From contig CAZHQG010000003.1 of the NCBI GenBank assembly GCA_964534275.1, positions 1-64,000 of the forward strand: a stretch of 64,000 nucleotides of DNA, written 5' to 3'. This DNA is from HRBIN30 sp964534275 (GTDB taxonomy: Bacteria; Desulfobacterota; Binatia; HRBIN30). Each line of letters opens with the position of its first letter. Position 1 is the first letter of the stretch. The notes beneath the pieces were generated by a model, which ran no database searches, was not told the origin of the DNA, and worked only from the letters and a program-made list of their open reading frames with translations. This document shows positions 17,412 to 26,435 of this stretch, one piece after another. The position numbers and the translations under genes are program-made.

Positions 17412-18412
17412 TGCACACCGCTGTGTCGTCACTCAAAAGGGCCCCGGCTGTTTGCCCCCGAGGATGAACGTCGCCATGTTCCACATCTCGATCTTCTGGA
17501 CACGGGTGCGCAGATAGCCGTTCGGAACAGCTGCACCTCAGCAGGAAGCAGCGGTGGAATGGCCTGGGGCCGCGGGCGTCTCGCCCGCACACACTGCCGC
17601 ATCCCCACGCGTTTTGGGGGACGTTACACAGCCGTGTGCGCGCTCCGCTTTGCACCTTACTTGTCGCTGCAGCGGAACACATCTCCGGTGTCCAGAAACC
17701 CGAGACATACGTAAAGATTAGGAACGGAGAGGCGAATTTTCCTCCTTTCCTGACTCCACGGAATCCACGGGCGACTTGCCGCGTCGCCCCTACATTTCCA
17801 CGGTCCTGTCGTTGCCGATGTGGTGGCGGCCATCACACCCTCCACACACGCCGGACATTCGCTTCGTGCGGCTCCGCCATCCTAGGGGGCGAAGCGGTGC
17901 GTCGCTCTTGGGCCCAGAGTGCCACGACGCACCACATGCGACCTACCGGGTCGCCCTTACAACGCAACCACCGCGGGCGCCCGAGTGCAGAAAGGGTAGG
18001 AAGTGGCAAGTTCGGCCGTCGCGGACACGCATCGCCGCCTCGCGATCGGTGGCCGCGTGGTGAGATCGTCCCTCGCCCCACGAGGGCGAGGAGGGGACTC
18101 TTCTCGCGCTGCATCGTGGTGCTATGTTGGGCGGCTCGTCACGCCCCTAACCTTCAAACGAAGCGCGTGCTGCCGGGCGACAAGGTTGCAGGCTGTCCCC
18201 AGCCGTGCACAAGACCCACCGGGATCACCCGGGAAACGTGCAGTGCAGGTGCAGGGGGCTGTGCCAAACCACGAAGAAGGAATACACGGATTCGCCACAA
18301 CGCTTCTGGCTGAACGGCACGCTGCCAGCGAACTGAACCCGCGTCGCAGCAGTACCGCAAATGCGGCTAGCACCATGGTCAAATTCGCATAGGGCCGCAC
18401 GGTGTGTCGCGG
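17412..18412. other. 1-kb gene-free region rich in hairpins
   Basis: No credible gene on either strand; open frames here have random-looking, Arg/Pro/Cys-rich translations. On the minus strand a stretch of about 34 codons ending at 17433 reads like a protein tail (YLRTRVQKIEMWNMATFIL) but has no upstream continuation, so it could be a relic. At least three inverted repeats lie between 17769 and 18091 (separate entry). The region separates the crotonase/MFS pair from a convergent lipoprotein gene. Confidence 0.5.
17769..18091. repeat. Cluster of short inverted repeats (REP-like)
   Basis: Hairpin 1 at 17769-17789: GGGCGAC / 7-nt loop / GTCGCCC. Hairpin 2 at 17938-17954: GCGACC / TACCG / GGTCGC. 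Both continue into C(C/T)TAC, and across 22 nt (CGAC..GTCGCCC..TAC) the two copies differ at only four positions. A degenerate third copy may lie at about 17885-17908. A longer 8-bp hairpin, CCTCGCCC / CACGA / GGGCGAGG, is at 18071-18091. Such clusters resemble REP-type intergenic elements; no transposase is nearby. Confidence 0.55.
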
Positions 18413-19186
18413 CTACGATCGCGGGGCTACGGCAAGCAGCGGGCCCAGTGCAAGCTGCAATGCAGCTACCACGTCGACCTCCGAGGTCAGGACCTCCTCT
18501 TCGTGTACGATGCGGTACGTCGGATCGAGAGGATTCAGGGTGACATTCGCTTTTACCGCTGGCTGGATTCCCCCGGCAAAGAAATACAGTTCGCGCGCCT
18601 CGACATCGGTGAGCCTGGCGTACAGCGAGAGTGCCTTCACCCAGCCAGAGGTGCCGGAACCGAAAAACCAAGAAATCAGTTGGACGGTGCGCCCGTCCCA
18701 CTTGGCGATTCCATCGTTCATGGGCGCGTGGACGAGATGGACGGAGAGCTCCAGAAACGCGTCGCAACCGTACAAATTTTTTGCCAGTTGTCGCCGCTGT
18801 TTCTCGACCGCCTGGACTCGATCGACGTCGACCCACCCCACTTCGGGATCGTACACGCCTCCGACTTCGGCAACCGCATGCTCCAAAAGACCTCGAGCCT
18901 CGTCCTCCCTCAGAGGCACCGCCTGATACCCCGCCCCTCGAAGTTCCACGACGGCCACCTCGCTAAAACGCTGCGCACGCTCGGTGAAGTCCTCGTCACC
19001 AATGCGCGTGGGAAACACGCAAATGGTGCGCAGGCGCGGTAAAACTTCCTCCACGGGAAGGCGCCACGGATTCGCCTCCGGCATACGCAGCAACGGGGGG
19101 AACGATATACAAGCGGAAAGGCCACCAAAGGAGACCCAAAGCAAACTCCCGAGTACGTGCCGGATCCAACCGTCGCGCTTTTTCAC
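18413..19186 (-). CDS. Lipoprotein, paralog of the lipoprotein at 20614-21408
   Basis: 257 residues from a GTG at 19186, with AGAGGGA upstream. The signal peptide ends in a lipobox (GGLSAC, Cys near residue 26). The mature part contains 'VAEVGGVYDPEVGW' near the middle, which corresponds to 'ASEIGGLFNPLTGE' in the lipoprotein at 20614-21408. Both also share an early 'TICVFP / TIGLLP' strand and a helix with Arg/Glu repeats, so I infer common ancestry. No enzyme motif is seen. It is divergent from the M48 protease gene, and the promoter regions are shared in 19187-19363. Confidence 0.7.
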   Translation of the reverse strand: MKKRDGWIRHVLGSLLWVSFGGLSACISFPPLLRMPEANPWRLPVEEVLPRLRTICVFPTRIGDEDFTERAQRFSEVAVVELRGAGYQAVPLREDEARGLLEHAVAEVGGVYDPEVGWVDVDRVQAVEKQRRQLAKNLYGCDAFLELSVHLVHAPMNDGIAKWDGRTVQLISWFFGSGTSGWVKALSLYARLTDVEARELYFFAGGIQPAVKANVTLNPLDPTYRIVHEEEVLTSEVDVVAALQLALGPLLAVAPRS

Positions 19187-19363
19187 CGGACATCCCTCTT
19201 CCGCTCGCTCGTGCAGGCCTTCGTTACAATCGGCGGATTGTATCCTTGGACTGACCCAGCAACGAAGTCAACCGAGAACCGACGCCCATCGAAGGGAGGC
19301 CAAAACGCGCTTGCAGAGCAACGCAAGGCTGACGTACATGTCTTTGCGTTGGGGTTCCGCAAG

Positions 19364-20617
19364 GTGGGCTCTCGCAATCCATTCCGGTGGCAGCGTTCGT
19401 GTATTTGGGTCACGTACTTGGCCTTCATGGTGGCAATCGCGGGGTGCCCCAAGCCACGCGTGGAGCCTTTGGTCGGAGAACCAACACCGGCAAGCCCCGA
19501 GGAACGCAAGCTTTGGGAGCGGGCGCAAAAAATCGTCGCGGCTCTCGAGAAGGAGAAAGTGCTCGAACCCGAGCCAAAGTTGAACGAGTATCTCCGTGGT
19601 GTCGCACACCGTCTCTTGCCGTATTTCCGCCTGCATCCCGGCGGGATCCGGTCGTATGTTTTGAAGGATCCCTTTCTCAACGCTGGCAGCCTTCCGAACG
19701 GCTCGCTCGTCTTCACGCAAGGTCTTCTCGCCCATCTGGACGACGAAGCTCAACTCGCCTGCGTGGTCGGACACGAACTCGCGCACGTTTCTGGCCGCCA
19801 CGCCCTGCTCGATGAGCAGTACGGAGAGCGGGCTCGTACTGCTGTGGGCAGCGTCCTCGCCGTTTTGATCGTCGTTTCCGGTGGAGCAGTGGCCCTCCCA
19901 GGCCCGTCGGTCTTTGCGGATCTCCTGGCCGGTGACAACGGCTCGCTCCTCGCGGCGCAACTGCGCGGATTCCGCAAAGAACTCGAGCACGAAGCGGATC
20001 AACGTGGGTGGGAAGCGGTACGCGCTGCAGGCTACGAAGTTCGAGCGTGCACGGAGGTGCTCCAGTTACTCCTCGAGCAAGAGCAGGAACTGGTCGCCGA
20101 CAAGCTCGTGCGCGAACCGTATTTTTACGGCGACCATCCCGCCACCTCCGAACGGCTGACCAAGCTGACCGAGTGGCTCCAGAGGCGCAGCGATCCCGGC
20201 CCCTCGCAAGGCGAGCGTAGACGCGAGTCCTTCCAGGAAGCCATTGCCTCTCTGCGCATCCAGGTGGCGGAAACCAACATGAAAATCCGCCGCTTCCAAC
20301 GAGCGCGGCGCTTGATCGACCGGCACCTTGCCGCCTTCCCGACACGGCCCGACGGTTACATGGCCCTCGGCGAGTGGTATCGCCGGCACCCAACAGAAGG
20401 CAATGCCACCCTCGCCGCGCAAGCTTACCGCAAGGCCCTGGATCTGGACGGCACGTTCGCTCCTGCGCACCGTGAAATGGCCCTGCTGTGCCTGGATCAG
20501 GGCGACTCGGAATGCGCCCGGCGCCATTTGCTGGCATACCTGGAGCTTGCACCCTCGGCCCTCGATCGCCCGATCGCCATCAAGATGCTGCGCGAACTCG
20601 AAGGAGGAACACCGTGA
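19364..20617 (+). CDS. Lipoprotein M48-family metalloprotease with C-terminal TPR region
   Basis: 417 residues if translation starts at the GTG at 19364; this start places a signal sequence and lipobox (FMVAIAGC, Cys28) at the N-terminus. An upstream in-frame ATG at 19157 would bury the signal peptide 70 residues in. The zinc site is H137-E-L-A-H141 ('VVGHELAHVSGRH') with the third ligand in 'ELEHEADQRG', as in BepA/Oma1-like M48 proteases. The C-terminal ~130 residues contain TPR-like helices ('RPDGYMALGEWYRRHP', 'ALDLDGTFAPAHREMALL'). A BepA-like periplasmic role in outer-membrane protein quality control is likely. The stop overlaps the next gene (GTGA). Confidence 0.85.
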   Translation: MGSRNPFRWQRSCIWVTYLAFMVAIAGCPKPRVEPLVGEPTPASPEERKLWERAQKIVAALEKEKVLEPEPKLNEYLRGVAHRLLPYFRLHPGGIRSYVLKDPFLNAGSLPNGSLVFTQGLLAHLDDEAQLACVVGHELAHVSGRHALLDEQYGERARTAVGSVLAVLIVVSGGAVALPGPSVFADLLAGDNGSLLAAQLRGFRKELEHEADQRGWEAVRAAGYEVRACTEVLQLLLEQEQELVADKLVREPYFYGDHPATSERLTKLTEWLQRRSDPGPSQGERRRESFQEAIASLRIQVAETNMKIRRFQRARRLIDRHLAAFPTRPDGYMALGEWYRRHPTEGNATLAAQAYRKALDLDGTFAPAHREMALLCLDQGDSECARRHLLAYLELAPSALDRPIAIKMLRELEGGTP

Positions 20618-21408
20618 CTTGCAACAATGCCCCTAGGTTCCGTGCTCGAAGGTCGTTTTGGTTGTTGTTTGCTAGCGCGCTCGTTGCCTGCGGCTGCGCC
20701 ACGGCTCCACTGTACAACCCATACACGGTGCCGAGGGAAGAATTCCGCCGACTTGTACGCACGATTGGCCTCTTACCTCCCGGCGTGGCTTTACCGGGGG
20801 AGCAACGCAAACTGGTTGCGGTGGAACTCGAGCGTGCCCTCACCGAGGGGTTCCAACAGCGAGGCTACCGTGTGATCGGGAGCGACGTTGTCGGTCCCGT
20901 GTGGCGTCGCTACGCGAGCGAGATCGGTGGCCTGTTCAACCCGCTGACGGGCGAACCGATCGAGGAAAAAGTCGAACTCGTCCGGAAGTACGTTGGGCGG
21001 GAACTTGCCCGGTCTCACAACGTCGATGCCCTGGCGTTTACGTGGACCCGCAAAGGCGTTTACTATTTGCGCTCCGGCGCACCTCCGTGGCCGGAGTTCC
21101 TTGGAGAGCGCATGCACTTAGACGGGCGGCCGATTCTCGACATGCCCCAAAGGGTCCTCGTGAGTCGCATCGGCTTCCTCCTCATCGAACCCGACGGGCG
21201 CACTTTGTACGCCGTGAGCATCCCTGTGCAATGGACCGCGGTCTTCGTGGCGCGCTCTTACTACGAGCGACCGTACGCCGAGCTGTTTCCAGCAGAACGG
21301 GTCAGGGCCGCCGCGCGCGGACTGCTCGAAGACCTCGAACCAGCCCAGTCGCCTTCCGCATCCGAAACGCTGCCGAACAACCCAACGGGAAAGGCGAACA
21401 CACACTAA
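20614..21408 (+). CDS. Lipoprotein translationally coupled to the M48 protease
   Basis: 264 residues from a GTG at 20614 that overlaps the protease stop codon; AAGGAGG at 20601-20607 fixes this start. The signal peptide ends in 'LVACGCA' (lipobox VACGC or LVAC). The body contains 'LERALTEGFQQRGYRVIG', 'ASEIGGLFNPLTGE' and 'LLIEPDGRTLYAVSIP'. It resembles the divergently transcribed lipoprotein at 18413-19186. The tight coupling suggests it works with, or is a target of, the protease. No named family is claimed. Confidence 0.75.
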   Translation: MTCNNAPRFRARRSFWLLFASALVACGCATAPLYNPYTVPREEFRRLVRTIGLLPPGVALPGEQRKLVAVELERALTEGFQQRGYRVIGSDVVGPVWRRYASEIGGLFNPLTGEPIEEKVELVRKYVGRELARSHNVDALAFTWTRKGVYYLRSGAPPWPEFLGERMHLDGRPILDMPQRVLVSRIGFLLIEPDGRTLYAVSIPVQWTAVFVARSYYERPYAELFPAERVRAAARGLLEDLEPAQSPSASETLPNNPTGKANTH

Positions 21409-21435
21409 CGGTGCCAGCCTCTGCCGGCGCACCGT
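21408..21435. terminator. Hairpin between convergent genes
   Basis: ACGGTGC (21408-21414) pairs perfectly with GCACCGT (21429-21435) around a 14-nt loop. It fills the 27-bp gap between the lipoprotein gene and glcF, which converge here. A bidirectional terminator is plausible; no clear T-run follows. Confidence 0.4.
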
Positions 21436-22770
21436 TCATCCCGCGGTGGGCGGCTCGAGATCCATCCGCTGCAGAGATCCTCGGCCGCGAGCTCCGGTCG
21501 CGGCCACCAGGTCTCCCCGGTACGCAGCGTCGAGAATTTCCACCGGGTGCAACACGGGAATGGCCTGGCCCAAGCGCCGCAACGCCGCGCGAATTTGCAG
21601 CGCGCAGCCGGGGTTTGCCACAGCCACGACCTCCGCACCGCTGGCCGCGATCTTTCGAGCCTTGCGGGTCCCTAAACGGCGCGCCAAATCCGGCTCCAGC
21701 AAGTTGTAGGAGCCCGCACTCCCGCAACACACATCGGCTTCCTCCAGCGTTACCAGCTCGGCGCCGGCAAGTTCGAGGAGGCGCAAAGGTTCCTCGTGGA
21801 TCCCTTGTGCGTGCGCCAGGTGGCAGGCGTGGTGGTAGGCAACCTTGTAAGGAAACCGCTGCGACGGCCGCGGCAAGTCGAGCTTCGCAAGAAATTCCGT
21901 GACGTCCCGCACGCAGGCGCCCAAGGTACGCGCTCGCGCCCGATCCGCCTCGCTTTCCAACCAGCGTTCGCTGTTCCGCAAGAACGCACTACAACCAGCG
22001 GCGGACAGCAAGATCGCATCCACGGGCTCGCCGAACGCCGCCAGCGTGTGCTGAACGAAGTGGGCTGCAAGCGACGCACTTCCCTGATGGGCAGCCAAGG
22101 CGCCGCAACATCCTTGGCTTGGCGGCACAATCACCTCGCACCGACCGGCAGCCAATAGGCGGAGAATCGCTCGCTCCACGTTGGGAAACAGCACCCGCGA
22201 CACGCAGCCGCGAAGCAGTGCCACGCGAAACCGCGGCGGGCCATTCGCCGGAATCCGCGGCGGGAGCTGTGCCACACCAACTTCCGACAGCTCGGGGAGC
22301 AGCTCCGCGATCGGCAACCTACGCAGCCAACTGCCGAGCCCTGCACGGTCGGCCATCCGCACTGGCCACAACAAGGCGGCGAGCCGGCTTGGATACGGGA
22401 ACAAACGCAAGATGAGTTGGCGGCGCACTCGCTGCCACCACGGCCGGCGCGCCGACTGTTCCACAGCGACACGCGCCGTCTCGATGAGTTCATGGTAGCG
22501 CACACCCGACGGGCAAGCAGTTTCGCATCCGAGGCATCCTAAACACAGGTCGATGTGCCGCACGACCTCGGCGTCGAGCGCCATCGTACCTTCCGCAACG
22601 GCGCGCATGAGGTGGATGCGTCCGCGCGGAGAATCGGCTTCGTTCCCCAGCTCCAGGTACGTCGGACACGCTGGTAAGCACAGGCCACAGTGCACGCACT
22701 CGAGCAACCGTTCAACTGTGCTCGAAGAACGAAGAGAGAATCGCCGCGACGAATCGTTTGCTCCATCCAT
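21436..22770 (-). CDS. glcF: Glycolate oxidase iron-sulfur subunit
   Basis: 444 residues from the ATG at 22770, whose A is shared with the stop of the upstream glcE (TGATG). Two ferredoxin-type [4Fe-4S] motifs: C25-x2-C28-x2-C31-x3-C35-P and C76-x2-C79-x2-C82-x3-C86-P. Two CCG (heterodisulfide-reductase-like) domains follow: 'RGCVSRVLFPNVE', 'SQGCCGALAAHQG', 'YHHACHLAHAQG' and 'DVCCGSAGSYN'. Length and layout match E. coli GlcF (407 residues). With GlcD and GlcE it forms a membrane-associated 2-hydroxyacid (glycolate/lactate) oxidase passing electrons to quinone. Confidence 0.92.
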   Translation of the reverse strand: MDGANDSSRRFSLRSSSTVERLLECVHCGLCLPACPTYLELGNEADSPRGRIHLMRAVAEGTMALDAEVVRHIDLCLGCLGCETACPSGVRYHELIETARVAVEQSARRPWWQRVRRQLILRLFPYPSRLAALLWPVRMADRAGLGSWLRRLPIAELLPELSEVGVAQLPPRIPANGPPRFRVALLRGCVSRVLFPNVERAILRLLAAGRCEVIVPPSQGCCGALAAHQGSASLAAHFVQHTLAAFGEPVDAILLSAAGCSAFLRNSERWLESEADRARARTLGACVRDVTEFLAKLDLPRPSQRFPYKVAYHHACHLAHAQGIHEEPLRLLELAGAELVTLEEADVCCGSAGSYNLLEPDLARRLGTRKARKIAASGAEVVAVANPGCALQIRAALRRLGQAIPVLHPVEILDAAYRGDLVAATGARGRGSLQRMDLEPPTAG

Positions 22771-24077
22771 CACCAGTGTCCCCAATATCGGCCGGGGTTG
22801 AGAATGCCACGCGGGTCGAGCGCGGCCTTGACTCCCCGCGATAGGTGCAAGTGGGGTAACGGCGGGGTCTCCGGTCGCCAATCGTCAGGCCACCAGTCTA
22901 CCCACGCCCAGCCGCGCCGGTCCTCAGCAAACGCGGCACACGCGCGGCACGCGCGCTGCAAAGCGTGCCGATCCACCTGAGGGAAGCGCACGTACACGGT
23001 TCCACGCGCAAGGTTGGCGCACAACGACGCACCCCACTCGAGCATCGCGGCTGAAAGCGCTGCCCCGAACTCGACGACGTCGCTCGGAAGCAAGGCCAGT
23101 CGGATCCCTGCCTGCCAGGGTCGCCCACGATCGACGAGGGGGAAGTCCCGCAGGCGTTCGACCACTGTTGTTTCCGCGCTGCCAGACAACCAACGAACCT
23201 CCCAGCCCCCGGCAAGGGAATGCAACCGCTCGCGACCTGCATCTACTTCGCCTGCAACCCCGCTGTAGCGGACGAGAAGCCCGAGAGACGACAGTTCTGT
23301 GTCGTGCCCCCCGTCGGGCCCCCGCGGCGCTGCGAGTGCCAGCAGGGCCGTCGGTTCCGGCTGCTCGGCTACGCAGCGAGTACCCAGCTCCAATGCATCT
23401 CGCCACGAGGAGGTTGGCACCCAGGCCGTCGCCCCTACCTGCGCTGCAGGCCAAAGCCGAAGCGCGACCTCGGTCACGACTCCCAGTGTGCCGAACGAAC
23501 CGGCAAGCAAGCGCATGAGATCGTAACCCGCTACGTTCTTCACCACCCGGCCCCCAGCACGTACGAGCTCCCCTTTGCCGGTCACGCAGCGAATCCCCAA
23601 GAGAACGTCGCGCACCGACATGTGGCCAGTTCGTTCGAAGCCCAACGCAGCGCTCGCCACGATGCCGCCTGCAGTCGCTTTTGGGGCAAGCGGCACGTCG
23701 AACGGCAGCCATTGCCCATGCTTTGCCGCAAGTCGAAGCACCGAGGCAGCCGTGCAGCCCGCCTGCACCACCATGGTCAGGTCCGCTGGATCGTGGGCCA
23801 CGATGTTGTCGAGCCGCGAAAGGTCCAGAGCCAAGTCGTACCCTTCAGGCGGCGGAATTTGCCGTTGTTTTGTGCCTCCGCCCCACGGCACCACCTTCGC
23901 CTGATATTTGCACGCGAGCGCCAGCACCGTGGCAACTTCCGTCTCGGTCGCCGGCGCGACCACGAAGCTTGGCGTGCGCCCGCCCAAAGAAAACGAGGCA
24001 CACGTTTCGGGGTCGGTACACACCCGCTCCGCAGGCAGCTCGCCGTTCAAAGCCTCGTGCAGCGCCGTGGTGGTCAT
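22770..24077 (-). CDS. glcE: Glycolate oxidase FAD-binding subunit GlcE
   Basis: 435 residues from the ATG at 24077; a start 17 codons upstream is possible but would run back across the glcD stop. It is a VAO/PCMH-type FAD-binding protein: 'VVPWGGGTKQRQIPPPEG', 'DLTMVVQAGCTAASVL', 'ATAGGIVASAALGFERTGH' and 'VVKNVAGYDLMRLLAGSFG', the last highly typical of GlcE. It lies between glcD (10 bp) and glcF (1-base overlap) in the conserved order glcD-glcE-glcF. Confidence 0.92.
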   Translation of the reverse strand: MTTTALHEALNGELPAERVCTDPETCASFSLGGRTPSFVVAPATETEVATVLALACKYQAKVVPWGGGTKQRQIPPPEGYDLALDLSRLDNIVAHDPADLTMVVQAGCTAASVLRLAAKHGQWLPFDVPLAPKATAGGIVASAALGFERTGHMSVRDVLLGIRCVTGKGELVRAGGRVVKNVAGYDLMRLLAGSFGTLGVVTEVALRLWPAAQVGATAWVPTSSWRDALELGTRCVAEQPEPTALLALAAPRGPDGGHDTELSSLGLLVRYSGVAGEVDAGRERLHSLAGGWEVRWLSGSAETTVVERLRDFPLVDRGRPWQAGIRLALLPSDVVEFGAALSAAMLEWGASLCANLARGTVYVRFPQVDRHALQRACRACAAFAEDRRGWAWVDWWPDDWRPETPPLPHLHLSRGVKAALDPRGILNPGRYWGHW

Positions 24078-24087
24078 TCCTGCCAAC

Positions 24088-25515
24088 TTACACGGGAACC
24101 TGCCGGCGAGGCAGCGTGACCTCGACACAACTGCCCGGGGTCGGAAAGATCTTTCCCGGATTGCAACGTTCTTGCGGGTCGAACACTCGACGCAAGCGAG
24201 CCATCACGAGCAAATCTTGCGGGCTAAACAACAGCGGCATCTGACCCATCTTTTCCACACCGATGCCATGCTCGCCGGTGAGGCTGCCACCAAGTTCGAC
24301 ACATGCCGCGAGAATTTCCCTGCCCGCTTGGAGCACACGTTCCACCTCGTCGCGGTTGCGCTCGTCGAACAGCAAGATGGGATGGATGTTTCCATCGCCG
24401 GCATGGAACACGTTGCCTATGCGCAAGCGGTAACGGCGCGCCACATCGGCAATGCGCTGCAAAATTTCCGGAAGCCGCGAGCGCGGCACGACCCCGTCTT
24501 GCGTGCAGTAGTTTGGTGCGAGCCGCCCCACGGCCCCGAATGCACGTTTGCGGCTTTTCCATAACTCGGCTCGTTCACGCTCCGTGGCCGCTGTGCGCAC
24601 GGCAGTCGCTCCGGCCTCCCTGCAAAGCGTGGCCACATCCCGGGCTTCCACTTCGATGGCTGCCGGATGGCCATCCAGCTCAATGATCAGCACGGCCCCT
24701 GCATCCGGCGGAAAGCCGAAGTGGTACGCCTCTTCCACCGCGCGAACAATCAGCTCGTCCATCATTTCCAGCGCCGCCGGAACGATCCCGGCAGCAATGA
24801 TGGCTGACACTGCAGCGGTGGCTGCTGCCACCGTGGGAAACACGGCCAACGCCGTATGCCAACTTGCCGGTACTCGCAGTAAGCGCAGGATGGCTCGCGT
24901 TGCGATTCCGCACGTTCCCTCGCTGCCTAGGAAAAACCCGCGCAAGTCATATCCAGGAACATCGTCCACCCAACCGCCGAGCCACGTCACTTCCCCGTCG
25001 GGCAAAACAACCTCGATGCCGAGCACATGGTTTGTCGTCACGCCGTATTTCAGCGTGTGCGGCCCACCCGAGTTCTCCGCAATGTTGCCACCGATCGAGC
25101 ATGCTGCTTGGCTCGACGGGTCGGGAGCAAAGTACAGCCTGTATTGGCTCGCTGCACGCGTGACCTCCAAGTTCGGAATCCCAGTTTCCACGAGCACCCG
25201 CCCGTTCGCACTGTCGATTTCCCACACGCGTCGCATTCGGCTCGTGCCAATCATCACTGGTGCGGCCAACGGCAAGCAGCCGCCGCTCAGTCCCGTGCCT
25301 GCCCCCCGCGGGACGAACCGCACACCCTCGTGCCAAAGCAGCCGCACCACCGCGCTCATCTCTTCGGTCGATCCCGGCAGCACGACCAGTTCCGGCACCG
25401 CGCGTTCCAGCGTATAGCCGTCGCATTCGTACACCTTCCGCGCCGCTAACGGCTCGACCAAGCCTTCAGGACCGACGATTTCCCGCAGCCGAGCGCGCAA
25501 CCGCTCAGGGATCAT
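24088..25515 (-). CDS. glcD: Glycolate oxidase catalytic FAD subunit GlcD
   Basis: 475 residues from the ATG at 25515 (MIPERLRARL) with AGGGTGAGG upstream; a GTG nine bases earlier is an alternative. FAD-linked oxidase N-terminal domain: 'VRFVPRGAGTGLSGG' and 'CSIGGNIAENSGGPHTLKYG'. The C-terminal FAD_oxidase_C domain contains 'RIGNVFHAGDGNIHP' and 'SLTGEHGIGVEKM', the histidine-rich active-site segments of GlcD and D-lactate dehydrogenases. It is first in glcDEF. Glycolate versus D-lactate or other 2-hydroxyacids cannot be told apart here. Confidence 0.93.
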   Translation of the reverse strand: MIPERLRARLREIVGPEGLVEPLAARKVYECDGYTLERAVPELVVLPGSTEEMSAVVRLLWHEGVRFVPRGAGTGLSGGCLPLAAPVMIGTSRMRRVWEIDSANGRVLVETGIPNLEVTRAASQYRLYFAPDPSSQAACSIGGNIAENSGGPHTLKYGVTTNHVLGIEVVLPDGEVTWLGGWVDDVPGYDLRGFFLGSEGTCGIATRAILRLLRVPASWHTALAVFPTVAAATAAVSAIIAAGIVPAALEMMDELIVRAVEEAYHFGFPPDAGAVLIIELDGHPAAIEVEARDVATLCREAGATAVRTAATERERAELWKSRKRAFGAVGRLAPNYCTQDGVVPRSRLPEILQRIADVARRYRLRIGNVFHAGDGNIHPILLFDERNRDEVERVLQAGREILAACVELGGSLTGEHGIGVEKMGQMPLLFSPQDLLVMARLRRVFDPQERCNPGKIFPTPGSCVEVTLPRRQVPV

Positions 25516-25638
25516 GCGCCTCACCCTAAGCCCAATTCCGCACTCCAGACAACGGACGCCTGGGGGTCTCTATGGACCGGAGGCCGTGCCGGGCAGGGGT
25601 CAGGCTCGTGCCCACGTTACGGTTCGCCCCGAGCCTCG

Positions 25639-25654
25639 GGCAGGCACAAGGCCT
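25639..25654. repeat. Dispersed 16-nt repeat, copy 1
   Basis: GGCAGGCACAAGGCCT occurs here, in the gap between glcD and the chaperone gene, and again at 37662-37677. Both copies are in gene-free DNA. On the opposite strand it reads AGGCCTTGTGCCTGCC. Confidence 0.5.
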
Positions 25655-25658
25655 GCAA

Positions 25659-26435
25659 CTAGGTCACCTTTGGGCGCGCCTGCGTATCGAACGGACAAGT
25701 GAAGCACTCGGCTTCTGCTGCGTTTCCCGATGCAAGCGACGCGGTTTCCTCCGCTGCAATTTGCAGTCGGTCGCACTCGAGGCGCGCCCACCATTGCAAC
25801 AGCGCAGCCACCACACGGTAAAAATCGAGTGCGGTGGCATCTTGCAAGCTTTTGGCGAACGGGATCGCAAACCGAGCTAAGTGGTCGCGCCAGAACGACT
25901 GAACCGCGTCGGCCACCACAGCCACAGCATCTGCCTGGGTTGCGAACGCGTACGCTTCCTTGAGGCAGAGAAAGCTCAGGAACTCCAGCTCCGCGGCAAT
26001 GTGGTCCTCGGTGTCCCCCATGGTGTCGGAGAGTCGCATTCCGAAGGCAGCGTAAAAGCCGGCAAGATCGGCAAGCAAAGCCGGCCGCCCCGAAATTGGT
26101 TGAATGCCCCACGATCCTTCGCGCGGTGGGCACGGTGCCGCCCGCTCGCATAAGCGCAGGTATTCAGAAGCCACGTCCTCCGCACTTGCCGATCGCGCGG
26201 CTCTCGCGAGCGCCGCCAACAACTGCGCCTGCGTGGGGAAGCCGTGTGCCAAGCGGTCGGCGATCCGGGCCACCTCCTGCAAGCTCTCCGTTGTCGGCAG
26301 CACGAGCGCCGTGGCCAGGAGCCGGTAGACGGACGACCGCCACAGTGCTTCGAGGACTCGCCGTTCCAAGTCCTCGCGCGTTGCAGGAATTTGCCCGTTC
26401 TCGCGCGGTGCAGTTGGCGAAGGGGCTGCGCTCAT
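25659..26435 (-). CDS. TorD/DmsD-family molybdoenzyme chaperone (delta protein)
   Basis: 258 residues from the ATG at 26435, which overlaps the stop of the gamma-subunit gene (ATGA). All-alpha TorD-fold features: 'ALWRSSVYRLLATALVLP' at the start, 'ASEYLRLCERAAPCPPREG' and 'LADLAGFYAAFGMRLSD', then 'DHIAAELEFLSFLCLKEAYA', the TorD family signature (E(Y/F)xxLF...PP...D/E(H)IxxELxFM). Such proteins insert the molybdenum cofactor and hold back Tat export until the alpha subunit is folded. It is not part of the mature enzyme. Position after alpha, beta and gamma is the ebdD/nxr-type arrangement. Confidence 0.88.
   Translation of the reverse strand: MSAAPSPTAPRENGQIPATREDLERRVLEALWRSSVYRLLATALVLPTTESLQEVARIADRLAHGFPTQAQLLAALARAARSASAEDVASEYLRLCERAAPCPPREGSWGIQPISGRPALLADLAGFYAAFGMRLSDTMGDTEDHIAAELEFLSFLCLKEAYAFATQADAVAVVADAVQSFWRDHLARFAIPFAKSLQDATALDFYRVVAALLQWWARLECDRLQIAAEETASLASGNAAEAECFTCPFDTQARPKVT

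Noticed and set aside
17433..17540. Minus-strand stretch of ~34 codons reading like a protein C-terminus (YLRTRVQKIEMWNMATFIL)
   Set aside because: A stop codon lies a few codons upstream in the same frame and no continuation was found in other frames; too short to call even as a pseudogene.
17636..18313. 225-codon open frame on the plus strand
   Set aside because: Translation is Arg/Pro/Cys-rich with no domain, it spans hairpin repeats, and GC-rich DNA yields long chance frames.
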